The notes: generated from the sequence alone by a model not told the origin. 64,000 nucleotides of DNA from Aquipseudomonas ullengensis (GCF_014174475.1 NZ_JACJUD010000003.1:248001-312000), one strand, 5' to 3'. Positions 1 through 8,874 are shown, numbered from the stretch's first letter. Numbers and translations are program-made.

Positions 1-2
1 TC

Positions 3-809
3 GAGCGCCAGGCCGACAAGGTCGAAGTGGTTTCCGGCGAGAGCAGCCAGGCGGTCAGCGCCCAGCGTGGGCAGATCGAACAGGTCGCCACGGCGATGAA
101 CCAGATGTCCGCCACCGCCCAGGAGGTCGCGCGCAGCGCTGCCGCCGCCGTGGGCAGTGCGCAGAGCGTCAACGAGGAGACGGTCAGCGGTCGTGCCCTG
201 GTGGAATCGCAGGTCGGCAGCATTCAGCGCCTGGCCAGCGAGATCGATCAGTCGGTCACGGTGATCAACCAGCTGGCCTCCGACAGCGCCTCGATCAGCC
301 AGGTGCTGGAAGTGATCAAGGGCATTGCCGGGCAGACCAACCTGCTCGCGCTCAACGCGGCCATCGAGGCGGCACGTGCCGGTGAGCAGGGCCGTGGGTT
401 TGCCGTGGTGGCCGACGAGGTGCGCAACCTGGCCAAGCGTACGCACCAGTCCACCGAGGAAATCGAGCAGATGATCGGCCGCCTGCAGACCGGGGTTAAC
501 GCCACGGTGACTGCCATGAACGGTAGCCACCAGATGGTCGACAGCACCGTCAGCCAGTCCTCGCAGGTGCAACTGGCGCTGGAGAACATCCTCGGCGCGG
601 TCGGCATGATCGTCGACCAGAACCAGCAGATCGCTGCTGCCGCCGAGCAGCAGACCGCCGTGGCTCACGATATCGACATGAACATCGTCGAGATCAATCA
701 GGCGGGCGAGCGTACGGCCGAAGGCGCAGTACAGACCGAGCAGGCCAGCCGTGAGCTGTCCGACCAGGTGGCGCGCCTCAAGCAGCTGATCAGCACCTTC
801 CGCGTCTGA
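3..809 (+). CDS. Methyl-accepting chemotaxis protein, C-terminal part (5' end outside window)
   Basis: The frame is open from the first base of the window and ends at TGA 807-809, so the N-terminal sensor, membrane and HAMP parts lie outside. The visible 268 codons are the cytoplasmic signalling domain. The highly conserved hairpin tip is plain ([19 protein letters not shown], then [10 protein letters not shown], about bases 330-440) and is flanked by long heptad-rich helices. This tip binds CheA and CheW in receptor arrays at the cell pole. No CheR/CheB-tethering pentapeptide is visible at the C-terminus (ends in STFRV). The ligand cannot be judged because the sensor domain is missing. A strong hairpin terminator follows directly. 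Confidence 0.95.
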   Translation, partial: ERQADKVEVVSGESSQAVSAQRGQIEQVATAMNQMSATAQEVARSAAAAVGSAQSVNEETVSGRALVESQVGSIQRLASEIDQSVTVINQLASDSASISQVLEVIKGIAGQTNLLALNAAIEAARAGEQGRGFAVVADEVRNLAKRTHQSTEEIEQMIGRLQTGVNATVTAMNGSHQMVDSTVSQSSQVQLALENILGAVGMIVDQNQQIAAAAEQQTAVAHDIDMNIVEINQAGERTAEGAVQTEQASRELSDQVARLKQLISTFRV

Positions 810-827
810 TCGATACGCGGTTGAAAC

Positions 828-854
828 AAAGCCCGCCAATTGGCGGGCTTTGTC
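828..854 (+). terminator. Rho-independent terminator after the chemoreceptor gene
   Basis: A perfect 24-bp palindrome, AAAGCCCGCCAA followed at once by its complement (828-851), lies 19 bp after the stop codon. It starts in an A run and ends in a T run, so it could act for both strands. Confidence 0.85.
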
Positions 855-895
855 GTTTCTGGGGCGAGTGACCCCCGATGCTGGATTGTGCCCCT

Positions 896-960
896 GTAGG
901 CGCGAGCTCTGCTCGCGAAGCTCTTGCGCTGCCTGGTTCGCGAGCAGAGCTCGCTCCTAC
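896..960. repeat. REP-like inverted repeat pair
   Basis: GTAGGCGCGAGCTCTGCTCG at the left is repeated in inverted form at the right end (CGAGCAGAGCTCGCTCCTAC), separated by about 20 bp. It begins and ends with the same GTAGG / CCTAC as the repeats at 8733, 10446, 13631, 33219, 35239 and 46870 but has different stem bases, so it is a sequence variant of the same architecture. Confidence 0.75.
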
Positions 961-1007
961 GGCTGCCTGCTATTGCGAAGAACAGCAGCGGGTTTGTCAT
1001 TTCAGGG

Positions 1008-1062
1008 TAGGGCGGGTGCAACCCGCGGTGCTTGTTCTCGCGGGTTGCACCCGCCCTACGGG
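1008..1062. repeat. Inverted repeat of the GTAGGGCGGGTG type
   Basis: TAGGGCGGGTGCAACCCGCG is mirrored by CGCGGGTTGCACCCGCCCTA about 12 bp later. Partial relatives are found at 25832-25858 and 46951-47007. The right arm overlaps the last codons of the tatD-family gene, so that protein's C-terminus is partly repeat-derived. Confidence 0.7.
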
Positions 1063-1847
1063 GTCGGCCAGCCGAACAGCTCGGCGGCGTTGTGGCTGCT
1101 GGCGGTGGCCAGCTCTTCCGGGCTGATACCGCGTAGCTCGGCGAGCACGCGGCAGATGTCGGCCAGGTATTCGGGGCTGTTGCGCTGGTTGGGGTGCATG
1201 GCTGGGGCCATGTCCGGGGCGTCGGTTTCCAGCACGATCGCCTCCAGCGGTAATTGCGCCACCACCTTGCGTAGGCGCAGGGCCTGCGGCCAGGTTGGCG
1301 CGCCGCCGAGGCCGAGCTTGAAGCCCAGCTTGAGGTATTCGCGGGCTTCTTCAACGCTGCCAGCGAAGGCATGGATGATGCCGCCGCGCCGAGGACGCAA
1401 GCGTTTGAGCGTGGCGATGGTCGCGGCATGGGCACGCCGCACATGCAGCAGCACCGGCAGCTCGACCTCGTTGGCCAGCATCAGCTGTGCTTCGAACAGT
1501 TCCTGCTGGCGTTGGCGATCGAGCTGTTCGAGGAAGTAGTCCAAACCGAATTCACCTACCGCGCACAGGCGCGGGTGGCTGGCCAGGCGCTGCAGCCAGT
1601 CGCGCAGCTCGGCGAGGTGTTCGGGTTGGTGCTGCTCGAGGTACACCGGGTGCAAGCCGAAGGCCGCGTACAGGCCGTCTTCCTGTTGTACCAGGTCCCA
1701 CAGGCGCTGCCAGTTGGCCTGGTACACGCCGAGCACCACCAGCTTCGCCACGCCGGCCGCACGGCTGCGCGCCAGCAGTTCGGCGCGGTCGGCGTCGAAG
1801 TCGGGGAAGTCGAGGTGGGTGTGAGTGTCGATCAGCTGCATGGGCAT
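1056..1847 (-). CDS. TatD family metal-dependent hydrolase (YjjV-like)
   Basis: 263 residues, the usual TatD length. The N-terminal metal motif DTHTHLDF (H9, H11), the central GEFGLDYF with the metal-ligand glutamate, LHVRRA, IHAFAGS, and ETDAPDM near the C-terminus are all present in family order. TatD proteins are TIM-barrel enzymes with two metal ions that act as 3'-5' exonucleases or related phosphoesterases; the pattern is closer to E. coli YjjV than to TatD proper. Two ATG codons lie six bases apart (1847 and 1841) and either could start it. It stands alone, convergent with the chemoreceptor gene. The exact substrate cannot be read from sequence. Confidence 0.9.
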   Translation of the reverse strand: MPMQLIDTHTHLDFPDFDADRAELLARSRAAGVAKLVVLGVYQANWQRLWDLVQQEDGLYAAFGLHPVYLEQHQPEHLAELRDWLQRLASHPRLCAVGEFGLDYFLEQLDRQRQQELFEAQLMLANEVELPVLLHVRRAHAATIATLKRLRPRRGGIIHAFAGSVEEAREYLKLGFKLGLGGAPTWPQALRLRKVVAQLPLEAIVLETDAPDMAPAMHPNQRNSPEYLADICRVLAELRGISPEELATASSHNAAELFGWPTP

Positions 1848-1983
1848 TTTTACGCTGGCCAGGGCCCACAGGATCGGGCATTTTGCGGCGGGCTGCCAGC
1901 GCGGGGGAGCATTCCCCGGTTTCGTCAGTCAGACCTGGTAAGTCTTATCGTTTGGAGGTGTGGGCGCATGCCGGGAGTCGAAT

Positions 1984-4023
1984 GTGCGGATGCGTAAGCT
2001 GTTGGGCGGCCTGTTCGCCGTGGCGTTGCTGTTGTTGGCGGCGCTGCTGCTGTTCCTGGCGCTGTTCGACTGGAACCTGGCCAGGCCGACGTTGAACACG
2101 CAGGTTTCTGCGGCGCTGAACCGCCCCTTTGCGATTAACGGTGACCTGCGTGTGGTCTGGCAGCGCCAGCCGGAGGAGGGAGGGTGGCGTGGCTGGCTGC
2201 CCTGGCCGCATTTTTCCGCCGAGCAACTGGTGTTGGGCAATCCGTCGTGGGCCAAGGGCGAGTCCTTCGTCAGCCTGCAGCGGGTGCAGTTCAGCCTGTC
2301 GCCACTGCCCCTGCTGTGGAAGACCGTACGCAGCCCGCGTATCGACCTGGTGGCGCCCGCCGCCAGCCTGCAGCGCCTGGCCGATGGCCGCAGCAACTGG
2401 AGTTTCGACCTGGGCGATCCGGCCGATGCGCAAACGCCTTCACCCTGGACCCTGGATATCGGCACCATCGGCTTCGACAAGGGCCAGGTAACCCTCGACG
2501 ACCAGAGCCTGAACACCCAGTTGCAGGTGCAGATAGACCCGCTCGGCAAGCCCATTCCGTTCAGTGACATCGTCGGCAAGGCAGCCGCGCAGGCCACCGA
2601 TTCCTCCCCGCAGGATTACGCCTTCGCCTGGCAGGCCAAGGGCCGCTACAAGGGCCAGCCGCTGGCGGGCGAGGGCAAGGTCGGTGGCCTGCTGGCGCTG
2701 CAGGATGCGCAGCGGCCGTTTCCGCTGCAGGCCGATATCCGCGCCGGCAGCACGCGTATCGTGCTGGCCGGTACCCTCAGCGATCCGAAGAACCTCGGCG
2801 CCCTCGATCTGCGCCTGCGCCTGTCCGGCAGCAGCCTGGGCCACCTCTATGCGCTGACGGGCGTCACCTTGCCCGCCACGCCGGCCTACACCACCGATGG
2901 TCGCCTCAGCGCCCAGTTGCGCGATGCCGGCGGCGCCAGTTTTCGTTACCGGGACTTCAATGGTCGTATCGGTGACAGCGATATCCATGGCGACCTGACC
3001 TTCGTCGCGCGTCAGCCTCGGCCCAAGTTGTCTGGCCAGCTGACCTCCAACCAGCTGCTGTTCGCCGACCTGGCGCCGTTGATCGGTGCCGACTCCAATG
3101 CCGAGAAAAAGGAGCGCGGTGCGGCGGCCAGCCAACCGGCGGGCAAGGTGCTGCCGGTAGAGGAATTTCGCACCGAGCGCTGGCGGGCGATGGACGCCGA
3201 TGTGCGCTTCACCGGCAAGCGCATCGTGCACAGCGACAAATTGCCGATCAGCGACCTGGATACCCATGTCGTACTCAATGATGGCCAACTCAGCCTGGAG
3301 CCGCTGCGCTTCGGCGTGGCCGGCGGCAAGCTGGAATCGCAGGTCCGCCTGGACGGTACGCGCGTGCCGCTGCAAGGCACGCTGCGCCTGAGTGCACGCG
3401 GCTTCAAGCTCAAGCAGCTGTTCCCCGGTTTTGCGCCGATGCAGACCAGCTTCGGCGAGCTGAATGGCGACGCTGACTTGAGCGGCACGGGTAACTCGGT
3501 GGCCGCGCTGTTGGGGACTGCCAATGGTGGGGTCAAGCTGCTGATCAATGACGGCGCGGTCAGCCGCAGCCTGATGGAGATCGCCGGGCTCAACGTCGGC
3601 AACTACATGGTCGGCAAGCTGTTCGGCGACGACGAGGTGAAGATCAACTGCGCGGCTGCCGACCTGGGCATGAAGCAGGGCCTGATGAGCACGCGGCTGT
3701 TCGTGGTCGATACCGAGAACGCTGTGATCAAGGTCGACGGCACTGCCAACTTCGCCAGCGAGCAGCTGGACCTGAGCGTGACGCCGGCGTCCAAGGGCCT
3801 GCGCATCTTCTCTCTGCGCTCGCCGCTGTATGTGCGCGGTACCTTCAAGCAGCCGGATGCCGGCGTGCAGGGTGTGCCGCTGGCCCTGCGCGGCGCCGGG
3901 CTGCTGGCACTCGGCGTGGCGGTGGCGCCGGCAGCCGGGCTGGTGGCACTGATTGCGCCGAGCAGTGGTGGCGACGATAGCCAGTGCGCGCCGTTGTTGA
4001 GGCAGATGCAGGGCAAGGGTTAG
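1984..4023 (+). CDS. AsmA family protein
   Basis: About 679 residues. An N-terminal membrane helix (roughly residues 5-27, almost all Leu/Ala/Phe) is followed by a long periplasmic domain of repeating amphipathic beta strands, with the AsmA-type start (ALNRPFAINGDLRV), the middle LRLSGSSLGHLYALTGV and the C-terminal AsmA core (LNGDADLSGTGNSVAALLGTANGG, split here). AsmA-like proteins are inner-membrane-anchored bridges thought to move phospholipid to the outer membrane or affect its assembly. The GTG at 1984 is chosen because GGGAG lies six bases before it; ATG 1990 is the alternative. The last 64 codons have a damaged second copy at 4103-4276. A second, larger AsmA-like protein (yhdP) is encoded at 56285. 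Confidence 0.88.
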   Translation: MRMRKLLGGLFAVALLLLAALLLFLALFDWNLARPTLNTQVSAALNRPFAINGDLRVVWQRQPEEGGWRGWLPWPHFSAEQLVLGNPSWAKGESFVSLQRVQFSLSPLPLLWKTVRSPRIDLVAPAASLQRLADGRSNWSFDLGDPADAQTPSPWTLDIGTIGFDKGQVTLDDQSLNTQLQVQIDPLGKPIPFSDIVGKAAAQATDSSPQDYAFAWQAKGRYKGQPLAGEGKVGGLLALQDAQRPFPLQADIRAGSTRIVLAGTLSDPKNLGALDLRLRLSGSSLGHLYALTGVTLPATPAYTTDGRLSAQLRDAGGASFRYRDFNGRIGDSDIHGDLTFVARQPRPKLSGQLTSNQLLFADLAPLIGADSNAEKKERGAAASQPAGKVLPVEEFRTERWRAMDADVRFTGKRIVHSDKLPISDLDTHVVLNDGQLSLEPLRFGVAGGKLESQVRLDGTRVPLQGTLRLSARGFKLKQLFPGFAPMQTSFGELNGDADLSGTGNSVAALLGTANGGVKLLINDGAVSRSLMEIAGLNVGNYMVGKLFGDDEVKINCAAADLGMKQGLMSTRLFVVDTENAVIKVDGTANFASEQLDLSVTPASKGLRIFSLRSPLYVRGTFKQPDAGVQGVPLALRGAGLLALGVAVAPAAGLVALIAPSSGGDDSQCAPLLRQMQGKG

Positions 4024-4040
4024 CCATTCATGTTGAGCCC

Positions 4041-4080
4041 GACCCCTCACCCCAGCCCTCTCCCCAGGGGGGAGAGGGGG
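4041..4080. repeat. CTCTCCCC-type palindromic repeat, copy 1
   Basis: CCCCTCACCCCAGCCCTCTC followed by the inverted arm GGGGAGAGGGGG. One of eleven related copies in this window. It follows the asmA-like stop codon and is itself part of the duplicated unit (see copy at 4294). Confidence 0.8.
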
Positions 4081-4102
4081 TGGATTGGAGGGGGGTATTG
4101 GT

Positions 4103-4276
4103 GTGCGCGGTATCTTCAAGCAGCCGGCTGGGGGTGTGCCGCTGGTCCTGCGCGGTGCTGGGCTGCTGGCACTCGGCGTGGCGGTGGCTCCGGCAGCCGG
4201 GCTGATTGCGCCGAGCAGTGGCGGGGACGATAGCCAGTGCGCGCCGTTGCTGAAGCAGATGCAGGGTAAGGGGTAG
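4103..4276 (+). pseudogene. Duplicated 3' end of the AsmA-family gene
   Basis: These 58 codons repeat the last 64 codons of the upstream gene (3832-4023): VRGIFKQP, LRGAGLLALGVAVAPAAGL, APSSGGDDSQCAPLLKQMQG and a stop in the same place. The copy has two in-frame 9-bp deletions and a number of mostly conservative base changes but no frameshift. It has no credible start of its own (only TTG 4085 upstream, with no clear start context) and lacks the membrane anchor, so I call it a gene remnant created by tandem duplication. The period from stop codon to stop codon is 253 bp and includes the palindromic repeat. Confidence 0.85.
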
Positions 4277-4293
4277 TCGTCCATGTTGAGCTC

Positions 4294-4334
4294 GACCCCT
4301 CACCCCAGCCCTCTCCCCAAAGGGGAGAGGGGGC
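4294..4334. repeat. CTCTCCCC-type palindromic repeat, copy 2
   Basis: Same sequence and same position relative to a stop codon as copy 1 at 4041, as expected if gene end and repeat were duplicated together. Confidence 0.8.
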
Positions 4335-4613
4335 GGATTCGAGGGGCTTATGGGCGTGTGCGCATTTGTTAGCGAGAGCCGCTTGTTGTACTAGGCATGG
4401 GGGCTGTTGCGGCCGGGGCAGCAAAGAAGAAGCGAGGCTCGGTGAGCGTGTGGTTTTTCCCGTTGAGGTTGCCGAATCGCGTCGACCCAAGACGGTCGGG
4501 TGAGGCGCGCAGGGCGGCAGTTCTGCACGAATACCCCCTCCCCCCTCTGGGGAGAGGGCTGGGGTGAGGGGGCGTGGCGGATGCCAATCAGTGATGCCCA
4601 CCTTCGGTAGCAG
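4335..4613. repeat. Intergenic stretch with an inverted third CTCTCCCC repeat (4533-4572)
   Basis: No gene seen. At 4533-4572 the repeat family is present in the opposite orientation (ATACCCCC...TCTGGGGAGAGGGCT, then GGGGTGAGGGGG). Copies 1 and 2 face it, so this stretch can fold into a long hairpin. The rest has no recognisable signal. Confidence 0.65.
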
Positions 4614-5288
4614 TCAGCGCGCCACGCTGGCCGAGATCGCCACGGCCGCCGCTGCGGTGCGGGTTTCCACGCCGAGCTTCACGTAGACGTGCTCCAGGTG
4701 CTTGTTCACCGTGCGCGGGCTGAGGCCGAGGATGTCGCCGATATCGCGGTTGGTCTTGCCGCAGGCGACCCAGCGCAGCACTTCCACTTCGCGTTCGGTG
4801 AGCTGGAAGCGGCTCGACAGGGCCTCGTAGGTCGGCTCGTTGCTCAGGGTCAGGTCCACCGGCTGGGCGGCGGCGCGGGCTGACTGGAGGATGCGCGCGG
4901 TGCGCAGGTGGGCAGCGACGCGGGCCAGCACCTCATCGGTGTGGATCGGCTTGGTCACGTAGTCGCTGCCGCCCGCGGCGAAGCCTTCCACCACGTGTTC
5001 GCTGTCGGTCAGGGCGGTCATGAACACCACCGGGATGTCGGCGCTGTCCGGCTGTTCCTTGATCCGCCGGCAGGTCTCGAAGCCGTTGATGCCGGGCATC
5101 ATCGCGTCGAGCAGGATCAGGTCCGGGCGCCGGCGTTGAATGCGGTTCAGCGCGCTTTGCCCGTCGAGCGCCACCAGCACCATGTAGCCGGCGGCATCCA
5201 GGGCATCGGAGAGCAGGGCGAGGTTGTCCGGCGTATCGTCGACGATCAGTACGGTGCCGCGCTCAGCAAGCTGCGTGAGAGCATTCAT
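4614..5288 (-). CDS. NarL/LuxR-type response regulator, partner of the NCS1-fused kinase
   Basis: 224 residues: a receiver domain (about 14-130) with the acidic pair DD, phospho-acceptor D61 in LLDAMMPG and the K of TKPI, then a LuxR-type helix-turn-helix (about 160-220; LTEREVEVLRWVACGKTNRDI, split: LTEREVEVL and GKTNRDIGDILGLSPRTVNKH). It should bind DNA as a dimer after phosphorylation. ATG 5288 overlaps the 3' end of the kinase gene by 26 bp, so the two are co-translated. The upstream reading frame is open for another 110 codons but those codons are antisense-like overlap with the kinase. I infer that it activates urtA and fmdA through the TACGTC-N4-GACGTA palindromes. Confidence 0.9.
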   Translation of the reverse strand: MNALTQLAERGTVLIVDDTPDNLALLSDALDAAGYMVLVALDGQSALNRIQRRRPDLILLDAMMPGINGFETCRRIKEQPDSADIPVVFMTALTDSEHVVEGFAAGGSDYVTKPIHTDEVLARVAAHLRTARILQSARAAAQPVDLTLSNEPTYEALSSRFQLTEREVEVLRWVACGKTNRDIGDILGLSPRTVNKHLEHVYVKLGVETRTAAAAVAISASVAR

Positions 5289-8200
5289 GTTCGGCCTCCT
5301 TGAGTTGCTGGTTGAGTTCGTCCAGGCGGAAACCCTTGGCCAGGGCGCGCCACGGGGCGGTGAAGCCGGCGCAGGCCGGGCTCTGTTGTTCGATGGCGTC
5401 GAGCTTGTCCTGAATCCCGCGCATGTACCCGAGGGCCACCAGTTCGCGCAGCTCGGCGAGGTCGAGCGGGTTCGGCAGCTCGGCGGGTGGCGCAGCCGGT
5501 GAGCTTTCTTCGGCGCTGCGGTGCAGCCATTGCAGGCCCAGTTGCTGCTGGATGCGCTCCAGCAGTTGCGGGGTGTGCACCGGCTTGGCCAGGTAGTCGT
5601 TGCAGGCGGCAGCCACACTGCGCTCGCGGTCGTCGGCGAAGGCGTTGGCCGAGAGCACGATGATCGGCGCCTGCGACAGGGCGTTGCGGCGGATCAGCCG
5701 GCTGGTTTCCCAGCCATCCATCTGCGGCATCGACAGGTCCATGAAGATCAGGTCAGGGTTGAGCAGCGCCACCTGGCGGATCGCCTCCTGGCCGTTGGCC
5801 GCTTGGGCGATCTGGAAGCCCAGCGGCTCGAGCATGCCGGCCAGCACGCGGCGGTGCTCGATGTGGTCGTCCACCACCAGGATCAGTCGGCGCGGGCCCT
5901 GGTAGCCGATGATGTCGTGCTCGACGTGCACCACCGCCTGCGGCACCCGCACCTCGGAGAGGAACAGGCGCACCTGGAAGCTGGTGCCCTGGTCGAGCAC
6001 GCTCTTCACCGACAGCTCGCCGCCCATCAGCGAGGTGAGCATGCGGGTGATGGTCAGGCCCAGGCCGACGCCGTTGTCCTGGCGCATCAGGTCGCCGCGC
6101 TCGAAGGGCTGGAAGATCCGCTCGATCTGCTCCGGGTCGATGCCGATGCCGGTGTCGATGATTTCGAAGCTGGCCGTCTCGCGCAGGTAGCTGACGCGCA
6201 GGCGCACCTCGCCGCTGTCGGTGAAGCGCACCGCGTTGCCCAGCAGGTTGATCAGGATCTGCCGCACGCGCTTCTCGTCGCCGCGCACCACCGCCGGCAT
6301 GCGCCCGCTGGTTTCCATGCGAAAGCGCAGGCCTTTCTCTTCGGCCTGCGGGGTGAACATGCGGTCGATCTGGTGGATGAATTCGGGGAAGGGGATTTCC
6401 GAGAGTTCCAGGTTGAGCTTGCCTGCCTCGATCTTGGCCACGTCGAGCAGGCCGTCGATCAGTGACAGCAGGTGCGAGCCGCTGCGGAAGATGGTCGCCA
6501 GGGCATCCTTGTGCTGGCCGGGCATGGCCGCGTCGCGCTGCAGGATCTGGGTGTAGCCGAGGATGCTGTTGAGCGGCGTGCGCAGCTCGTGGGACAGGCC
6601 GGTGACATAGCGGCTCTTCGCTGCGTTGGCCGCTTCGCTGGCTTCCTTGGCTTTCTGCAGTTCCTCGTCGGTACGCCGGTGCGCTTCGATTTCCTGCATC
6701 AGCAGCAGGGTCTGCCGGTCCGATTCCTTCTGCGCCACGCTGCGGCTCTCGCGGGTCAGCACCACCCACCAGGCGAGGATCGCGGCGAATACCGAGAGCG
6801 TCAGGAAGGCCTTGAGGAAGGCCTGGTAGAGCGTCTGTTGCACCTCTGGCGAATGCGGCACCAAGCCGTGGGAGACCTGGCTGTAGATCAGTGCCAGCGC
6901 GCCGAACAGCATCAGTACCAGCAACACCAGCAGGCCCATGTACTGCGCCAGGCGGCTGTGCAGGCGCGGGATCGAGGCCTTGGGGTAGATCCAGCGAACG
7001 AAATCGTCCATCTGTTCGGCCAGGCGCGCGTGGGGTTTGCAGGCGTCGCCGCAGCGCGCGTCGAGCGAGCAGCACAGCGAGCAGATCGGCGTGCTGTAGG
7101 CCGGGCAGAAGGCCATGTCCGGCGCCTCGAATGCGTTGCTGCACAGGCCGCACTGCACGGTTTCGCACGGGCCGGCGGGGTACAGCAGCAGCGGGTCGCT
7201 GGTGCGGGCGATGTAGTAGCGGCCCTTGGTCAGCCAGGCGATCAGCGGCGCGCTGATGAAGGCCGCGCCCAGCGCCACCATCGGCGAAGCGGCCTCGGCC
7301 AGGGCGCCGAACAAGCCGGCGTAGGCGAGGATCGACAGCAGGGAGGCGATCAGCATGGCGCCGACACCCACGGGGTTGATGTCGTACAGGTGTGCGCGCT
7401 TGAACTCGATGAACTTGGGCGACAGGCCCAGCGGCTTGTTGATCACCAGGTCGGCGACCAGTGCGCCAATCCAGGCGATGGCGATGTTGGCGTACAGGCC
7501 GAGCACCTGCTGGATCGCATCGAACACGCCCAGCTCCATCAGCATCAGGGCGATGGCGACGTTGAACACCAGCCACACCACACGGCCTGGATGGCTGTGG
7601 GTGACGCGGGCGAAGAAGTTCGACCAGGCCAGCGAGCCGGCATAGGCGTTGGTCAGGTTGATCTTGATCTGCGAGACGATGACGAACAGCACCATGGCGC
7701 CCAGCGCCCACTCGGGCGAGCTGAACACGTAGTTGAACGCCACCAGGTACATCTGCGTGGGCTCGGCGGCGCGCTCGATGGGCACTTCGTGCTGCAGGGC
7801 GAGGAAGGTCAGGAAGGCGCCGGCGAGCATCTTCAGCGCGCCGGGGATGATCCAGCCCGGCCCGGCCATGAGCAGGGCGGCCCACCAGCGCTTGCGATTG
7901 GCGGCGCTCTGTTCCGGGAGGAAGCGCAGGTAGTCGACCTGCTCGCCGATCTGCGTCACCAGCGACAGCGCCACGGTGCAGGCGGCGCCGAAGTACAGCA
8001 GGTTGAACGCGCCGCCATCGCCTTCGCGGCCGCTGAAGGTGGTCCAGTCGCTCAGCGCATCCGGGTTCTTCCACATCACGAACAGGTACGGCAGCAGCAA
8101 CAGCACCAGCCACAGCGGCTGCGTCCACATCTGCAGGCGGTTGATCAGGGTCACCCCGTAGGCCACCAGGGGGATCACGATGATCGAACAGATCACGTAG

Positions 8201-8661
8201 GCCAGCGCCAGCGGGATCTTGAAATACAGCTCCAGGGCCAGCGCCATGATCGCCGCTTCGAGGGCGAAGAACAGGAAGGTGAAGCTGGCGTAGATCAGCG
8301 AGGTGATGGTCGAGCCGATGTAGCCGAAGCCGGCGCCACGGGTCAGCAGGTCCATGTCCACGCCATAGCGCGCCGCGTAGTAGCTGATCGGCAGGCCGGT
8401 GAGGAAGATCACCAGCGCCACCGCGAGCACGGCCCACAGGGTGTTGGTGAAGCCGTAGCTGATCGCCAGGGCGCCGCCGATGGCCTCCAGGGCGAGGAAC
8501 GACACCGCGCCCAGGGCGGTGTTGGCGATGCGCAGCTCGGACCATTTGCGAAACGACTTCGGCGTGAAGCGCAGCGCGTAGTCCTCCATGGTCTCGTCGG
8601 CGACCCAGCTGTTGTAGTCGCGGCGGATCTTGACGATGCGCTGGGTGCCGGTTGGTTGCAC
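5263..8661 (-). CDS. Hybrid sensor histidine kinase fused to an NCS1-type permease
   Basis: About 1132 residues. Residues 1-470 are a multi-span membrane region resembling NCS1 nucleobase/cation symporters (start EDYALRFTPKSFRKWSE; GLPISYYAARYGVDMDLLTRGAGFG, split: RYGVDMDLLTRGAGFGYIGS). Around residues 498-545 comes a cytoplasmic cysteine cluster (CETVQCGLC, FCPA, ICSLCCSL, CGDACKPH) that could bind metal or a cluster. Two further membrane helices (about 565-585 and 605-630) lead to a coiled segment, the H-box SHELRTPLN with H691, N/G boxes (DTGIGI, GLGLTI) and a receiver domain with D975. GTG 8661 is preferred (AGGGA nine bases upstream); an ATG at 8760 lies inside a REP. Being divergent from urtA, it probably senses amides or urea, or their uptake. 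This is inference. Confidence 0.88.
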   Translation of the reverse strand: MQPTGTQRIVKIRRDYNSWVADETMEDYALRFTPKSFRKWSELRIANTALGAVSFLALEAIGGALAISYGFTNTLWAVLAVALVIFLTGLPISYYAARYGVDMDLLTRGAGFGYIGSTITSLIYASFTFLFFALEAAIMALALELYFKIPLALAYVICSIIVIPLVAYGVTLINRLQMWTQPLWLVLLLLPYLFVMWKNPDALSDWTTFSGREGDGGAFNLLYFGAACTVALSLVTQIGEQVDYLRFLPEQSAANRKRWWAALLMAGPGWIIPGALKMLAGAFLTFLALQHEVPIERAAEPTQMYLVAFNYVFSSPEWALGAMVLFVIVSQIKINLTNAYAGSLAWSNFFARVTHSHPGRVVWLVFNVAIALMLMELGVFDAIQQVLGLYANIAIAWIGALVADLVINKPLGLSPKFIEFKRAHLYDINPVGVGAMLIASLLSILAYAGLFGALAEAASPMVALGAAFISAPLIAWLTKGRYYIARTSDPLLLYPAGPCETVQCGLCSNAFEAPDMAFCPAYSTPICSLCCSLDARCGDACKPHARLAEQMDDFVRWIYPKASIPRLHSRLAQYMGLLVLLVLMLFGALALIYSQVSHGLVPHSPEVQQTLYQAFLKAFLTLSVFAAILAWWVVLTRESRSVAQKESDRQTLLLMQEIEAHRRTDEELQKAKEASEAANAAKSRYVTGLSHELRTPLNSILGYTQILQRDAAMPGQHKDALATIFRSGSHLLSLIDGLLDVAKIEAGKLNLELSEIPFPEFIHQIDRMFTPQAEEKGLRFRMETSGRMPAVVRGDEKRVRQILINLLGNAVRFTDSGEVRLRVSYLRETASFEIIDTGIGIDPEQIERIFQPFERGDLMRQDNGVGLGLTITRMLTSLMGGELSVKSVLDQGTSFQVRLFLSEVRVPQAVVHVEHDIIGYQGPRRLILVVDDHIEHRRVLAGMLEPLGFQIAQAANGQEAIRQVALLNPDLIFMDLSMPQMDGWETSRLIRRNALSQAPIIVLSANAFADDRERSVAAACNDYLAKPVHTPQLLERIQQQLGLQWLHRSAEESSPAAPPAELPNPLDLAELRELVALGYMRGIQDKLDAIEQQSPACAGFTAPWRALAKGFRLDELNQQLKEAEHECSHAAC

Positions 8662-8732
8662 GGAAGCTGTTCCCTGGGGTCGGTTCGATGGCCGGCGGGC
8701 CGTACGGCGAAGCTGCAACAACCATGCCCCGA

Positions 8733-8805
8733 CTGTAGGAGCCAGCTTGCTGGCGATCACGCGGCACCGTGCAAACGCTGATCGCCAGCAAGCTGGCTCC
8801 TACAG
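8733..8805. repeat. REP pair, GTAGGAGCCAGCTTGCTGGC type (copy a)
   Basis: CTGTAGGAGCCAGCTTGCTG and its inverted copy CAGCAAGCTGGCTCCTACAG face each other with about 19 bp between. It lies in the 5' leader of the kinase gene. Copies b-f: 10446, 13631, 33219, 35239, 46870. Confidence 0.9.
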
Positions 8806-8874
8806 CAAGCGGTGCTCGCTTCTGTCTGGCTGGTTTTCGGGCGCGATCTTGCACCAGCACGGTGCGCTTGGCCC

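Noticed and set aside
4085..4276. A separate 63-codon gene after the asmA-like gene
   Set aside because: It is a partial duplicate of the upstream gene end, has only a TTG start without support, and lacks the membrane anchor.
2440..4284. 614-codon minus-strand frame over the asmA-like gene
   Set aside because: Antisense composition and overlap with a well-supported AsmA-family gene and its duplicate.
8662..8760. Longer kinase start at ATG 8760
   Set aside because: The extra 33 codons (MIASKLAPT...) are translation of the REP element; GTG 8661 has a proper ribosome binding site.
6472..8781. A 769-codon plus-strand frame opposite the kinase
   Set aside because: His/Gln/Arg-rich antisense translation without motifs or start signals.
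5753..8860. A 1035-codon minus-strand frame overlapping the kinase gene
   Set aside because: Arg/Pro/Gly-rich composition typical of a shifted frame; the true kinase frame has intact H, N, G boxes and receiver motifs.
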